NCBI RefSeq assembly: GCF_010634855.1
Contig: NZ_MWLQ01000016.1
Location: forward strand, 1-64,000
DNA from: Microbacterium sp. B35-30
GTDB taxonomy: Bacteria > Actinomycetota > Actinomycetes > Actinomycetales > Microbacteriaceae
Direction: 5' to 3'
DNA: 64,000 nt
Below, one piece after another: positions 44,167-52,566 of the stretch. How positions within the stretch are numbered: the first letter of the stretch is position 1; every line of letters begins with the position of its first letter. The translations under genes were made by a program, and so were the position numbers. A model generated the notes under the pieces. The model saw only the letters and a list, made by a program, of their open reading frames with translations, ran no database searches and was not told the DNA's origin.

Positions 44167-44232
44167 GTGCCCCACCCCCTCCGCGTCGAGCCGCAGTGCC
44201 GCCGTGGAGCGCCGGCCGAGGTCGCCGGGTGA
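44167..44232 (+). CDS. Possible leaderless 21-aa upstream ORF coupled to the MFS gene
   Basis: A GTG seven nucleotides after TACGCT opens a 21-codon frame ([20 protein letters not shown] then G). Its TGA stop (44230-44232) overlaps the MFS GTG start (44229-44231) in GTGA. The MFS gene has no Shine-Dalgarno, so ribosomes finishing this peptide could re-initiate on it. There is no homology evidence; chance is possible because high-GC DNA is rich in open frames. Confidence 0.4.
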   Translation: MPHPLRVEPQCRRGAPAEVAG

Positions 44233-45539
44233 GCACCGAGCAGCATCGCAGCCACCTCATCGACCTGCGGCCGTTCCGCACCAGTCCCGCGTTCACGCGG
44301 ATGTGGATCGGATCGACGCTCGCAGGCCTGGGCGGCCAGCTCACGATCGTCGCGATCATGCTGCAGATGTACGACCTCACCGAGTCCACGTTCGCCGTCT
44401 CGATGATCGCCGTCGCCGGGCTCGTGCCCATGGTCATCGCCGGCATCTACGGCGGCATGCTGGCCGACGCGTTCGACCGCCGGGCAGTCGCTTTGATCGC
44501 CGCCACGGTCACCTTCGGCTCGACGGCGCTCCTCGCCGTCCTCACCTGGGCGAGCCTCGAGACGGTGTGGTGGCTGTACGCGCTCAGCATCGTCAACTCC
44601 GCGGCCAATTCGATCGTGCTGGCGACCCGCCAGGCGATCGTGCCGCGCCTGCTCCCCCGCGACCTGCTGCCGGCCGCCTCGGCCCTCGGCGGCATCACCG
44701 TCGGGATCATGGTGATGGCGGGTCCCGCGCTCGCCGGCGTGCTGGTGGCGCTGACCGGTTACGCCTGGACGTACACGCTCGATGTGATCCTGATGACCTC
44801 GCTGTTCCTCGGCCTCTGGACACTGCCGACCCTGCGTCCCGAGGGCGAGGTCGTCCGGCCCGGACTCGAATCGCTCCGGGACGGCTGGCGGTTCCTCCGG
44901 CGCGCGTCGAACATCCGCCTCCAGTTCATCCTCGACATCATCGCGATGACGTTCGGCCAGCCGCTATCGCTGTTCCCCGCCATCGGTGCGGTGCTGCTCG
45001 GCGGCGGGCCGATCACCACGGGCGTCCTCACCGCATCCGTCGCGGCCGGCGCCTTCGCATCCAGTCTGTTCTCGGGCCGCGTGGGCGGGATCCGCCGCCA
45101 GGGTCTCGGCATCGAGCGCGCCATCCTCGTGTACGGCGGTTCGATCGCCGCTCTCGGCCTGGTCCTCGGGGCGGCCGCACTCGGGTGGCTGGCACCCGTC
45201 GGAGTCGATGCCGACACTCCGAACGTCGCTCTCATCGCACTCGCGTGCGTCGTGCTCGCCGTCTCGGGCGCCGCCGACAACATCAGCTCGATCTTCCGCA
45301 ACACCATGGTGCAGGCGGCCGTGCCCGACGCGATCCGTGGCCGGCTGCAGGGCATCTTCATCGTCGTGGTCACCGGCGGACCGCGCTTGGGCGCCCTCTA
45401 CGCAGGGACGCTCGCGACCCTCACGGCGCTGTGGTTCCCGCCACTGCTCGGCGGCTTCGTGATCATCGCGCTCGTGGCGATGCTCGTGCGCGCCAGCCCG
45501 CGCTTCCGCGCGTACGACGCCGAGCACCCTGTTCCGTGA
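44229..45539 (+). CDS. MFS transporter
   Basis: Major facilitator of 436 aa with about 11-12 membrane segments, of the enterobactin-exporter-like (MFS_3) type. It begins with [20 protein letters not shown] and has a [12 protein letters not shown] loop between TM2 and TM3. Export of a siderophore, drug or metabolite is plausible; substrate unknown. The start is the GTG at 44229, without a Shine-Dalgarno but overlapping the stop of a short upstream frame. Divergent from rpsO. Confidence 0.88.
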   Translation: MSTEQHRSHLIDLRPFRTSPAFTRMWIGSTLAGLGGQLTIVAIMLQMYDLTESTFAVSMIAVAGLVPMVIAGIYGGMLADAFDRRAVALIAATVTFGSTALLAVLTWASLETVWWLYALSIVNSAANSIVLATRQAIVPRLLPRDLLPAASALGGITVGIMVMAGPALAGVLVALTGYAWTYTLDVILMTSLFLGLWTLPTLRPEGEVVRPGLESLRDGWRFLRRASNIRLQFILDIIAMTFGQPLSLFPAIGAVLLGGGPITTGVLTASVAAGAFASSLFSGRVGGIRRQGLGIERAILVYGGSIAALGLVLGAAALGWLAPVGVDADTPNVALIALACVVLAVSGAADNISSIFRNTMVQAAVPDAIRGRLQGIFIVVVTGGPRLGALYAGTLATLTALWFPPLLGGFVIIALVAMLVRASPRFRAYDAEHPVP

Positions 45540-45584
45540 CCGGGGTCGCACCGTAGTCGAACCGTCGCAGACCGGCGGATTTCG

Positions 45585-45602
45585 GCCGTCGCATGCGACG
45601 GC
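45585..45602. terminator. Palindrome between MFS and EamA genes
   Basis: GCCGTCGCATGCGACGGC is a perfect 18-bp palindrome with two further GCCGTCGCA/ACCGTCGCA copies nearby; a probable terminator for the MFS gene. Confidence 0.5.
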
Positions 45603-45627
45603 GCGCCACGCCGTCGCAGGGCGACCG

Positions 45628-45633
45628 TAGGGT
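45628..45633 (+). promoter_or_regulatory. Putative leaderless -10 box of the EamA gene
   Basis: TAGGGT ends six nucleotides before the GTG at 45640. Confidence 0.5.
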
Positions 45634-45639
45634 GGCCAC

Positions 45640-46581
45640 GTGGCTTCGACGACCGACACGACTCCCATGACACGCGCAGAGCGACTGCCCTCCGCGCGCT
45701 GGATCACGGTGCAGTTCGTGCTCGCCGGAATCGTGTGGGGCTCGAGCTTCCTCTTCATGAAGGTGTCGCTCACCGGCATCTCACCGGCGCAGGTCGCCTG
45801 GACCCGCATCCTGCTGGGCGCGCTCACGCTCGGCGCGCTCGTCCTCCTGCGTCGCGAGCAGCTCTCGCGCAGTCTCCGCGTGTGGGCCCACCTTCTCGTG
45901 CTGGGCCTCACGTTCTGCGTCATCCCGTTCCTGCTGTTCTCGTGGGCGCAGCAGTACGTCAGCTCGGGCGTCGCCAGCATCTTCAACGCCACCACGCCGA
46001 TCATGACCGCGATCATGGCGTGGCTCGTCTTCCGCGTCGAGAAGCTCAAGAACGTGCAGGTCGCCGGCATCGGCGTCGGCATCCTGGGCGTGGTCGTCAT
46101 CATCGCACCGTGGCAGGGCATCGCCTTCGACGGCAGCCTGGTCGCCGAACTCGCCATCCTCGGCGCGACCGCGAGCTACGGCTTCAGCCTCGCCTACATG
46201 CGGCGCTTCGTCTCGAACACCGGGATGTCGGCGCTGGCGTTCACGTTCGGCTACATCGCGATGGCGGGGGCGGTGATGGTCGTGCTCACGCCCTTCCTCG
46301 TCCTGACGCCGGTGCGCCTCGACGCGCCCATCGTCGTCAGCCTCGTCCTGCTCGGCTGCCTCGGCACCGGGATCGCGTACGTCTGGAACCAGAACACCGT
46401 CCGCGCGTGGGGTCCCACACGAGCATCCACCGTCACCTACATCACACCGGTGGTCGGCGTCATCCTGGGCATCGTCATTTTGGGCGAGACGATCTCGTGG
46501 AACGAGCCCCTGGGCGCGCTCGTCGTTTTCCTCGGCATCCTGCTCGCACAAGACCGCCTGCGCCGGCGACCGCGCGCCTGA
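45640..46581 (+). CDS. EamA/DMT family transporter
   Basis: Drug/metabolite transporter of 313 aa with ten predicted membrane segments in two EamA repeats: the first begins at LAGIVWGSSFLFMKVSL and the second at ILGATASYGFSLAYMRR, closing with TVTYITPVVGVILGI and LGETISWNEPLGALVVFLG. Such proteins usually export amino acids or metabolites. The GTG at 45640 fits a leaderless promoter. It converges on the AraC-type regulator. Confidence 0.9.
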   Translation: MASTTDTTPMTRAERLPSARWITVQFVLAGIVWGSSFLFMKVSLTGISPAQVAWTRILLGALTLGALVLLRREQLSRSLRVWAHLLVLGLTFCVIPFLLFSWAQQYVSSGVASIFNATTPIMTAIMAWLVFRVEKLKNVQVAGIGVGILGVVVIIAPWQGIAFDGSLVAELAILGATASYGFSLAYMRRFVSNTGMSALAFTFGYIAMAGAVMVVLTPFLVLTPVRLDAPIVVSLVLLGCLGTGIAYVWNQNTVRAWGPTRASTVTYITPVVGVILGIVILGETISWNEPLGALVVFLGILLAQDRLRRRPRA

Positions 46582-46602
46582 CGACCGCCCGATCCGCTCG
46601 CG

Positions 46603-47550
46603 TCAGGCCGCGGCCCGGCGGACGCGCCCCGGCGTCTCACCGGTGACGCGGGCGAAGGCACGGCTGAACGCGGCCTCGGATCCGTACCCGTGCGCAGCGG
46701 CGACCGCCGCGACGCTGCGCCCTTCGGCGAGCATCGCGCGCGCGGCGCGCATCCGCGCCGCCGACACGTAGGTCATCGGCGGCGTTCCGACCACCGCGGT
46801 GAACCGCGCCGCGAAGACGGAGCGCGACATCGTCGCGCGGCGCGCGAGCGCGTCGAGAGTCCACGGATGGCCCGGATCATGGTGGACGGCAGCGAGCGCG
46901 GCGCCGAGCTGGGGATCTCGCAGCGCAGCGAGCCAGCCGCTGGACTCCGACTGCTGATCGGCCAGCCACGCCCGGACGGTCTCCACGACGAGCACGTCCG
47001 CCAGCCGCGTGGCGACGGCGTCTCCCCCGGGCTTCGGCTCCCGCAGCTCGCGCGCGAGCAGGGGCAGCAGCGCCGCCATCACCGGATGCCGAGCCGAGTC
47101 GACGATGACGACCGACGGCAGCACCGCGAGCATGTCATCGACCGCGGGAGAGTCGAACGCGACCACGCCGCACAGCAGCGCCAGCGGCGGATCGGCGACC
47201 TCGGGTCCGATCCGCAGCACCGAGAACGCATCGCCGAGCATCGTCTGCGGCAGAAGGTCGGCGCGTCCGACGATCTGCGCACCCGGACTCGTAGAGACGC
47301 GGTGCCCGATCCCCCGCGGCACGAGGGCGAGCATTCCGGCATCGAGCGGCACAGCATCGGCACCCTCGACCTCGAGGTGTGCCGTCCCGTGCGCGACGAT
47401 GTGGAAGCTGAGCGTGCCCGGGAACTGCGGCATCTCCACGGCGCCCTCCGCAGACGCTTCCGTCCACGAGTAGAACGCGCCGCGCATGCGGACGCGGTAG
47501 AGCGCGGCGGTGAGGGCGTCCTCGGTGTCCCACGGCATGGTGACACTCAT
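46603..47550 (-). CDS. AraC family regulator with N-terminal cupin domain
   Basis: Regulator of 315 aa: an N-terminal cupin sensor (FHIVAHGTAHLEVEG, LVPRGIGHRVS) and a C-terminal double helix-turn-helix (WTLDALARRATMSRSVFAARF and VAAVAAAHGYGSEAAFSRAF). The ATG at 47550 gives a standard start; an upstream one would run through the promoter. Divergent from an NAD(P)-binding protein, its probable target, with an ACGT-centred inverted repeat between them. Confidence 0.9.
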   Translation of the reverse strand: MSVTMPWDTEDALTAALYRVRMRGAFYSWTEASAEGAVEMPQFPGTLSFHIVAHGTAHLEVEGADAVPLDAGMLALVPRGIGHRVSTSPGAQIVGRADLLPQTMLGDAFSVLRIGPEVADPPLALLCGVVAFDSPAVDDMLAVLPSVVIVDSARHPVMAALLPLLARELREPKPGGDAVATRLADVLVVETVRAWLADQQSESSGWLAALRDPQLGAALAAVHHDPGHPWTLDALARRATMSRSVFAARFTAVVGTPPMTYVSAARMRAARAMLAEGRSVAAVAAAHGYGSEAAFSRAFARVTGETPGRVRRAAA

Positions 47551-47574
47551 GAAGCCCCCGGACGATCGGTCATG

Positions 47575-47587
47575 GAATACGTACTTC
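47575..47587. promoter_or_regulatory. Candidate operator between the AraC regulator and its divergent gene
   Basis: GAATACGTACTTC is an imperfect inverted repeat in a locally AT-rich patch, midway in the 98-bp divergent region. Confidence 0.35.
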
Positions 47588-47648
47588 TGACGATAGATCA
47601 TCCGGCGCGGGACTGGAAGGGTTGGATCACCACCGAAGGGAGAACCTC

Positions 47649-48296
47649 ATGAACATCCTCGTCATCGGCGCCACCGGCGGATCCGGCCGCGCCGTCTGCG
47701 ACGCCCTGCTCGAACGCGGCCACCGGGTGACGGCGCTCGCGCGCCACGCCTCCTCGCTGCCGGGCCGCGAAGGTCTCGAGCGCGTCGACGGCGACGCGAC
47801 ACGCGCCTCCGTCCTCGACGGCGTGGTGCCCGGCCACGACGCGATCGTCGTGACCCTCGGCATCTCGGAGCCCACGCTCCGGGTGCGGCTCCGCGGCGCT
47901 CAGGGCACCGCCGACGACGTGCGCTCGAAGGGCACGGCGGCGATCGTGGCGGCGGCGCGGCGCGCGGGCGTGAGTCGGCTCGTCGTGCAGTCGTCGTATG
48001 GCGTCGGCGACACGCGCGCCCTGCTGCGACTCACCGACCGGATCCTGTTCGCGCTGCTCATCCGTCCGCAGATCATCGACTCCGAGATCCAGGAGGGCGT
48101 CCTGCGGGGATCGGAGCTCGATTGGACCATCGTGCAGCCGGTGTACCTCACCGACGGCGACTCCGCCGAGCACTTCACGTCGACCGACGGCAGCATCCGC
48201 CGCAACAAAGTCGCCCGCCGCGGGGTCGCGCAGGTCCACGCGGAGCTCGTGGAGAGCTCCGGCCGGGCGCGCGAGACGGTCTCCGTCTCGGGTTGA
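47649..48296 (+). CDS. NAD(P)-binding atypical SDR
   Basis: NmrA/SDR_a5-type protein of 215 aa. The dinucleotide motif GATGGSGRAV lies at 8-17; QSSYGVGDTR and LDWTIVQPVYL follow the family pattern. It lacks a clear YxxxK pair, so it may be a sensor or a quinone/flavin-linked reductase rather than a classical dehydrogenase. GAAGGGAG precedes the ATG. Divergent from the cupin-AraC regulator. Confidence 0.85.
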   Translation: MNILVIGATGGSGRAVCDALLERGHRVTALARHASSLPGREGLERVDGDATRASVLDGVVPGHDAIVVTLGISEPTLRVRLRGAQGTADDVRSKGTAAIVAAARRAGVSRLVVQSSYGVGDTRALLRLTDRILFALLIRPQIIDSEIQEGVLRGSELDWTIVQPVYLTDGDSAEHFTSTDGSIRRNKVARRGVAQVHAELVESSGRARETVSVSG

Positions 48297-48322
48297 CGCA
48301 CAGCACGCCCGAAGAGCCGCGA

Positions 48323-48355
48323 AGAGCGGATGCCTCGATTCGAGGCATCCGCTCT
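48323..48355. terminator. Bidirectional terminator
   Basis: A perfect 16-bp stem (AGAGCGGATGCCTCGA and its complement) with a single T at the centre, between convergent genes. Confidence 0.85.
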
Positions 48356-48367
48356 GGGGGTTGCGTG

Positions 48368-48931
48368 TCAGTCCTGCTGGAGCGCGCCCTGCAGATCGAG
48401 CGTGATGGTGACGTCCTTGCCGACCAGGACGCCGCCGGTCTCGAGCGCGGCGTTCCAGGTGAGGCCGAAGTCCTCACGGTTCACGACGGTCTTGGCGGTC
48501 GCACCAGCCTTGTAGTTGCCCCACGGGTCGGTGCCGAAGCCGCCGAACTCGAACTCGAAGGTCACCGGCTTGGTGACGCCGCGGATGGTGAGGTCGCCGT
48601 CGACCAGGAAGTCGCCGTCAGCGATGCGCGCGCCGGTCGAGCGGAACTCCATGGTCGGGTGGTTCTCGACGTCGAAGAAGTCGCCGGAGCGGAGGTGGTT
48701 GTCGCGACCGTCGTCCTTGGTGTCGACCGAGGTCACGTCGACGCTCGCCTCGACCTGCGCGTCGAGCGGGTTCTCGGGGGCGATCAGGGTGGCACTCTTC
48801 ATGCCGAAGGTGCCGCGCACCTTCGAGATCATCATGTGGCGGACGCTGAACGTGACCTCGCTGTGCGCGGGGTCGAGCACCCAGGTGCCGGCCTTGTAGC
48901 CGGGAACGTCGATCGTGGTGGTGTCGGTCAT
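48368..48931 (-). CDS. YceI family lipid-binding protein
   Basis: Beta-barrel lipocalin-like protein of 187 aa. It contains the family's TWVLDPAHSEVTFSVRHMMI start, KVRGTFG and the DLTIRGVTKPV signature. YceI proteins bind polyisoprenoids or amphiphiles and are often stress-induced. No signal peptide is seen, unlike the E. coli protein, so it is probably cytoplasmic. GGAGGAC precedes the ATG. An AT-rich stretch near 49005-49030 may hold its promoter. Confidence 0.92.
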   Translation of the reverse strand: MTDTTTIDVPGYKAGTWVLDPAHSEVTFSVRHMMISKVRGTFGMKSATLIAPENPLDAQVEASVDVTSVDTKDDGRDNHLRSGDFFDVENHPTMEFRSTGARIADGDFLVDGDLTIRGVTKPVTFEFEFGGFGTDPWGNYKAGATAKTVVNREDFGLTWNAALETGGVLVGKDVTITLDLQGALQQD

Positions 48932-49073
48932 GGTCGTCCTCCGTGGTGGATGGGTCGCAGCGGGGCGCGGCGAGGCTTGATGGACGACAACGCGAGAGGT
49001 CGAGATCTATTCCCATGAATGAAAAACTTCTCACGCACCCCGCGGCCGGTGATCGGACGCCGGACATGACGAA

Positions 49074-49101
49074 GGGAGCGGATGCCGCAGCATCCGCTCC
49101 C
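49074..49101. terminator. FKBP gene terminator
   Basis: Perfect 12-bp stem (GGGAGCGGATGC and its complement) around CGCA, 22 bp after the FKBP stop on the minus strand. Confidence 0.8.
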
Positions 49102-49123
49102 CGTGAACGTCGACGTGGAGGGG

Positions 49124-49492
49124 TCAGCCGACCTTGACGAGGTCGATGACGAAGATCAGCGTCTTGCCGCCGAGGAAGTGGCCGCCGGCGGGGCCGTAGG
49201 CGAGGTCGGGCGGGATGACGAGTTCGCGGCGACCGCCCTCCTTCATGCCCGGGATGCCGTCCTGCCATCCCTGGATCAGGCCGCGGAGCGGGAACTGGAT
49301 GCTCTCGCCGCGGTTCCACGACGAGTCGAACTCGTCGCCGGTGTCGTACTCGACGCCCACGTAGTGGACGGTCACGGTGTCGCCGGGCTTCGCCTCGGCA
49401 CCTTCGCCCACGACGATGTCGCGGACGACCAGATCTGCCGGCGCCGGGCCGGCAGGTGCGTCGATCTCGGGCTTGGTGCGGTCGTCAGTCAT
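49124..49492 (-). CDS. FKBP-type peptidyl-prolyl isomerase
   Basis: Single-domain cytoplasmic FKBP of 122 aa that isomerises prolyl bonds. It has VTVHYVGVEYDTGDEFDSSW, the LIQGWQDGIPGMKEGGRREL core and PPDLAYGPAG. The ATG at 49492 (MTDDRTKPE) is preferred over an in-frame ATG at 49504; neither has a convincing Shine-Dalgarno. It is followed by a strong terminator. Confidence 0.93.
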   Translation of the reverse strand: MTDDRTKPEIDAPAGPAPADLVVRDIVVGEGAEAKPGDTVTVHYVGVEYDTGDEFDSSWNRGESIQFPLRGLIQGWQDGIPGMKEGGRRELVIPPDLAYGPAGGHFLGGKTLIFVIDLVKVG

Positions 49493-49604
49493 GACACCAT
49501 CCAACCATCCCGCGCTCCCGGAGGCCGAGGAAGTTCGCCGTCAGGGGAACCACCGGCGCTCTCTTGACACTCGCGCGGGCCCCCGGCATCCTGGTCGCAG
49601 GCCA

Positions 49605-49655
49605 ACTCAGCGCTCGGTAGACACGCAGGCATCGCCGCGGCACCGAGCGCTGAGT
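49605..49655. terminator. Long-loop hairpin downstream of prsW
   Basis: ACTCAGCGCTCGGT and its exact complement (14 bp) enclose a 23-nt loop. It lies 22 bp after the prsW stop on the minus strand; terminator or REP-like repeat. Confidence 0.6.
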
Positions 49656-49677
49656 CTTGTTCCAGGTGCCTCTGCGG

Positions 49678-50904
49678 TCAAGGCGCGAACATCGCCGCGC
49701 GTGTCGTCGCCGCCCTCGCCAGCAGATCCTGCTCCTCCGCTGCGGCGTGCGGGTCGCGGCCGGTGATGGCGCGCTGGCGCGTGGCGGCGAGCGCGGTGGC
49801 GTCGGTGATGAAGCTCCTCATGAGCGCGCTGCGATCGCCCCGCAGCGTGCGCGCCCACGCCAGCGCCGCCTTGCGCCCGGCGGACGTGGCGAGCATGTCG
49901 ACCTCCTGCGGGGTGAACCATCCCGCGGCGGCGTAGTCGCCCAGCCGTCGCCGGGTGAGCCGGGACTCCTCACGCCGCAGGGCGACGATGCCCAGGACGA
50001 AGCCGATGAACAGCGGCACCTGCAGCGTGAGGTAGAGCGCGAAGAAGTCGCCGAACACCGCGGAGCCGTTCCAGAACGCGTGCAGCGCGATCGCGCCGGC
50101 CAACCCCACGAGCCACGGTCCGATGGCCTGACCTGTCGAGACCCCGCGCCGCGCGGCGAGGCCGAGGACGAAGCCGGTGACACTCGTGAACATGACGTGG
50201 GCGAACGGCGAGAGGATGCCGCGCAGGAAGAACGTCATGGACGTCTCGGCGGCTCCCCCCTGGATGAAGCTCACCGCGAAGTACTGGATGTTCTCGGTGA
50301 ACGCGAAGCCGGCGCCGACCAGCGCGCCATACACGATGCCGTCGACCGGGCCGTCGAACGCCCGGCGTGCGGTCGCGAAGATGAGGAACACCCCCAGGCC
50401 CTTCGCGAACTCCTCGACGACCGGCGCCTGCACCACGGTCTGCAGCACCTCACGCGCGCCGGTGGCGGGGCCGAACACCATCGACAGGAGCAGGTCGACT
50501 CCCAGGGCGATGCCGACGGCGGCGATGGCGCCCCACGCGATCGCCAGCACCAGCAGTCCCCGCGGCTCGGGCTCCCAGCGGTCGACGATGCGCACGGCGA
50601 ACAGCACGCCGACGAGCGGCACCAGGGCCAGCAGCATCCCGATCAGCGAAGCACCGGGACCCAGGGCGTTCAGGAAGTACCCGACCAGTCCGATCAGGAT
50701 CAGCACGAGGACGCCGATGATCCAGATGGACGCCGTGCGTCCCCCGCGCGGTACTGCGGCGGTGGGGATCTGGACGGGAGCGGGCGAGGTCGCCGGTGGC
50801 GTGATCGGCGCCGCGGCGGCGTGCCGGGGCTGCGCGAGCGCCGACGCGAACTCGGGCGGCGTGTGCGAGGGCCGTGGCCTGGCGGCACCGGGGTCGTGCG
50901 TCAT
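49678..50904 (-). CDS. PrsW family intramembrane metalloprotease
   Basis: Polytopic protease of 408 aa with about eight membrane segments after a Pro/Ala-rich cytoplasmic start. The family motifs are VVEEFAKGLG (EExxK), FTENIQYF and ALHAFWNGS. PrsW cleaves anti-sigma factors in Bacillus; here the target is unknown and no anti-sigma gene is adjacent. TAGGCT ends six nucleotides before the ATG at 50904, so initiation is probably leaderless. Confidence 0.92.
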   Translation of the reverse strand: MTHDPGAARPRPSHTPPEFASALAQPRHAAAAPITPPATSPAPVQIPTAAVPRGGRTASIWIIGVLVLILIGLVGYFLNALGPGASLIGMLLALVPLVGVLFAVRIVDRWEPEPRGLLVLAIAWGAIAAVGIALGVDLLLSMVFGPATGAREVLQTVVQAPVVEEFAKGLGVFLIFATARRAFDGPVDGIVYGALVGAGFAFTENIQYFAVSFIQGGAAETSMTFFLRGILSPFAHVMFTSVTGFVLGLAARRGVSTGQAIGPWLVGLAGAIALHAFWNGSAVFGDFFALYLTLQVPLFIGFVLGIVALRREESRLTRRRLGDYAAAGWFTPQEVDMLATSAGRKAALAWARTLRGDRSALMRSFITDATALAATRQRAITGRDPHAAAEEQDLLARAATTRAAMFAP

Positions 50905-50910
50905 GCGCAC

Positions 50911-50916
50911 AGCCTA
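50911..50916 (-). promoter_or_regulatory. Putative leaderless -10 box of prsW
   Basis: TAGGCT on the minus strand, six nucleotides before the ATG at 50904. Confidence 0.55.
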
Positions 50917-50977
50917 AGGCTGCACAGGACTCACGCGTCGCGCACGCTGCCGTGGCACTCCCGCGCGGCCCTCCGGC

Positions 50978-50983
50978 TAGGTT
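50978..50983 (+). promoter_or_regulatory. Putative leaderless -10 box of the FAH gene
   Basis: TAGGTT ends six nucleotides before the ATG at 50990; the intervening G run could also act as a weak Shine-Dalgarno. Confidence 0.45.
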
Positions 50984-50989
50984 GGGGGG

Positions 50990-51853
50990 ATGCGCTTCGC
51001 CCATGTCGTGCCACCGGAGTCGGGCGGGCCGAGGCTCGCACTGATCGAAGGCGACGAGGCTGTCATCGTCGAGACGCTGTTCGACGGGGCCCCCCGCGTG
51101 CTGGAGGAGCTGATCGCCGGCGGCGACGCGCTGCTCGCACGCGTCAGGGATGCCGCGGGCCAGGGGCCGCGGCATCCGCTCGACTCGATGCGCTTCGCAT
51201 CGGCGGTCCTCACCCCGCCCGTGATCCTCGCGATCGGGCTCAACTACGCGGCGCATTCCAGTGAGCTGGGACTGAAGACCGACTCCACGCCGACCGTGTT
51301 CGTGCTGTGGCCGAACTCGCTCGCCGGGCACGACAACACGACGACCTGGCCGCGCTCGCTGAGCGAATCCGTCGACTACGAGGCGGAACTCGGCGTCATC
51401 ATCGGCACGCCGGCGAAGGACGTCGCACCGGAGGATGCCCTCGACCACGTGTGGGGGTACACCGTGGTCAACGACATCACCGCGCGCGACATCCAGTACT
51501 CCGAAGCACAGTGGTCGCGCTGCAAGTCGTTCGACGGCTTCACGCCCACGGGCCCGTTCGTGGTCACGGCCGACGAGGTTCCCGACCCGCAGGACCTCCA
51601 TATCTGGACGGTGCTCGACGGCACCACGCTGCAGGACGCCACCACCGGCCAGATGGTGCGCCCGGTCGCGGCTCTCATCTCGCATCTGTCGAAGTCGGCG
51701 ACGCTGCTGCCCGGCACCCTCATCTCGACCGGCAGCCCGGGCGGCGCCGGCTACTCCCGGGATCCGCAGGTGTTCCTGCGCGACCGCTCGACGGTGACCG
51801 TGGGGATCGACGGCATCGGCGCCCTCACGACCCACTGCCGCATCCTCGGCTGA
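50990..51853 (+). CDS. Fumarylacetoacetate hydrolase family protein
   Basis: Protein of 287 aa with an N-terminal cap and an FAH fold. Metal ligands are in VDYEAELGVIIG and VNDITARDIQ, and the catalytic Lys is in KSFDGFTPTGP. Family members hydrolyse C-C bonds or decarboxylate/tautomerise oxo-acids (ureidoglycolate lyase-like, 5-carboxymethyl-2-hydroxymuconate isomerase-like). Without pathway genes beside it the substrate cannot be assigned. Divergent from prsW. Confidence 0.9.
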   Translation: MRFAHVVPPESGGPRLALIEGDEAVIVETLFDGAPRVLEELIAGGDALLARVRDAAGQGPRHPLDSMRFASAVLTPPVILAIGLNYAAHSSELGLKTDSTPTVFVLWPNSLAGHDNTTTWPRSLSESVDYEAELGVIIGTPAKDVAPEDALDHVWGYTVVNDITARDIQYSEAQWSRCKSFDGFTPTGPFVVTADEVPDPQDLHIWTVLDGTTLQDATTGQMVRPVAALISHLSKSATLLPGTLISTGSPGGAGYSRDPQVFLRDRSTVTVGIDGIGALTTHCRILG

Positions 51854-51869
51854 GGCCGACCGGCGCACG

Positions 51870-51908
51870 GACGAGGGGCGGATCCGCGATGCGGACCCGC
51901 CCCTCGTC
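51870..51908. terminator. Bidirectional terminator between FAH and DUF4190 genes
   Basis: A 12-bp stem (GACGAGGGGCGG and complement), one A-C mismatch, then TCCGC/GCGGA around a GAT loop. It serves two convergent genes. Confidence 0.85.
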
Positions 51909-51938
51909 GCCGGTTTCAGCTGATTGCTGTCGCCTACG

Positions 51939-52505
51939 TCAGTTGCAGGTGATGGTGCCGCCGCTCTCCAGATCCCAGACGCCCGGGCCGAGTTCGGCAC
52001 AGGCCGCGGCGAGGCCGCCCACCACGAGCGACACGATGACGATGGTCAAGATGATGCTGAGCACCAGCAGCACGGCACCGACGATGATCGCCGCCACCGC
52101 CCAGCCGTTCTTGACGCCGGCCTTGCGGCTCTGCACGAGCGCCACGATGCCGAGGACGAGGCCGACCAGCGAGACGAAGAACGACAGGATGAACGCGACG
52201 ATACCGAGCGTCTTGCCCGGGACGGGGCCGTCGGCCGGTGCGCCGTACGCCGCCGGCGGTGCGGTCGGGTACGCGGGGGCCGCTGCGGGGTACGCGGGCG
52301 GGGCCGCCTCGTACGCGGGCGGAGGTGTCGTGTCCGTGGGCTGGGCGGCCGCCGCCGGCGCCGCGTACTCCGACCCAGCGGCGGGGGCGGCGTACTCGGG
52401 CTCGGCGGGCGCGGGGTACGCGTCGGCGGGCGGCTGAGGCGCAGTCGGCTCCCCCACGGGCTGCTGAGGCGGCTCGGGTGCGGCCGGGTTCTGCGGATCG
52501 GTCAT
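51939..52505 (-). CDS. DUF4190 domain membrane protein
   Basis: Protein of 188 aa: a low-complexity Pro/Ala/Tyr-rich cytoplasmic half (repeated AYPA/PAYP and YAAPAA units, about 1-95) followed by two membrane segments of the DUF4190 type (GIVAFILSFFVSLVGLVLGI and WAVAAIIVGAVLLVLSIILT) and a short tail ending TITCN. Function unknown. It stands alone between a terminator and aspA. Confidence 0.85.
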   Translation of the reverse strand: MTDPQNPAAPEPPQQPVGEPTAPQPPADAYPAPAEPEYAAPAAGSEYAAPAAAAQPTDTTPPPAYEAAPPAYPAAAPAYPTAPPAAYGAPADGPVPGKTLGIVAFILSFFVSLVGLVLGIVALVQSRKAGVKNGWAVAAIIVGAVLLVLSIILTIVIVSLVVGGLAAACAELGPGVWDLESGGTITCN

Positions 52506-52566
52506 TTCTCGCCTTTCGTTCGAGTCTCCCTGACGTTATCGATCGGGAGCCGCCCGCGGCAACCGC

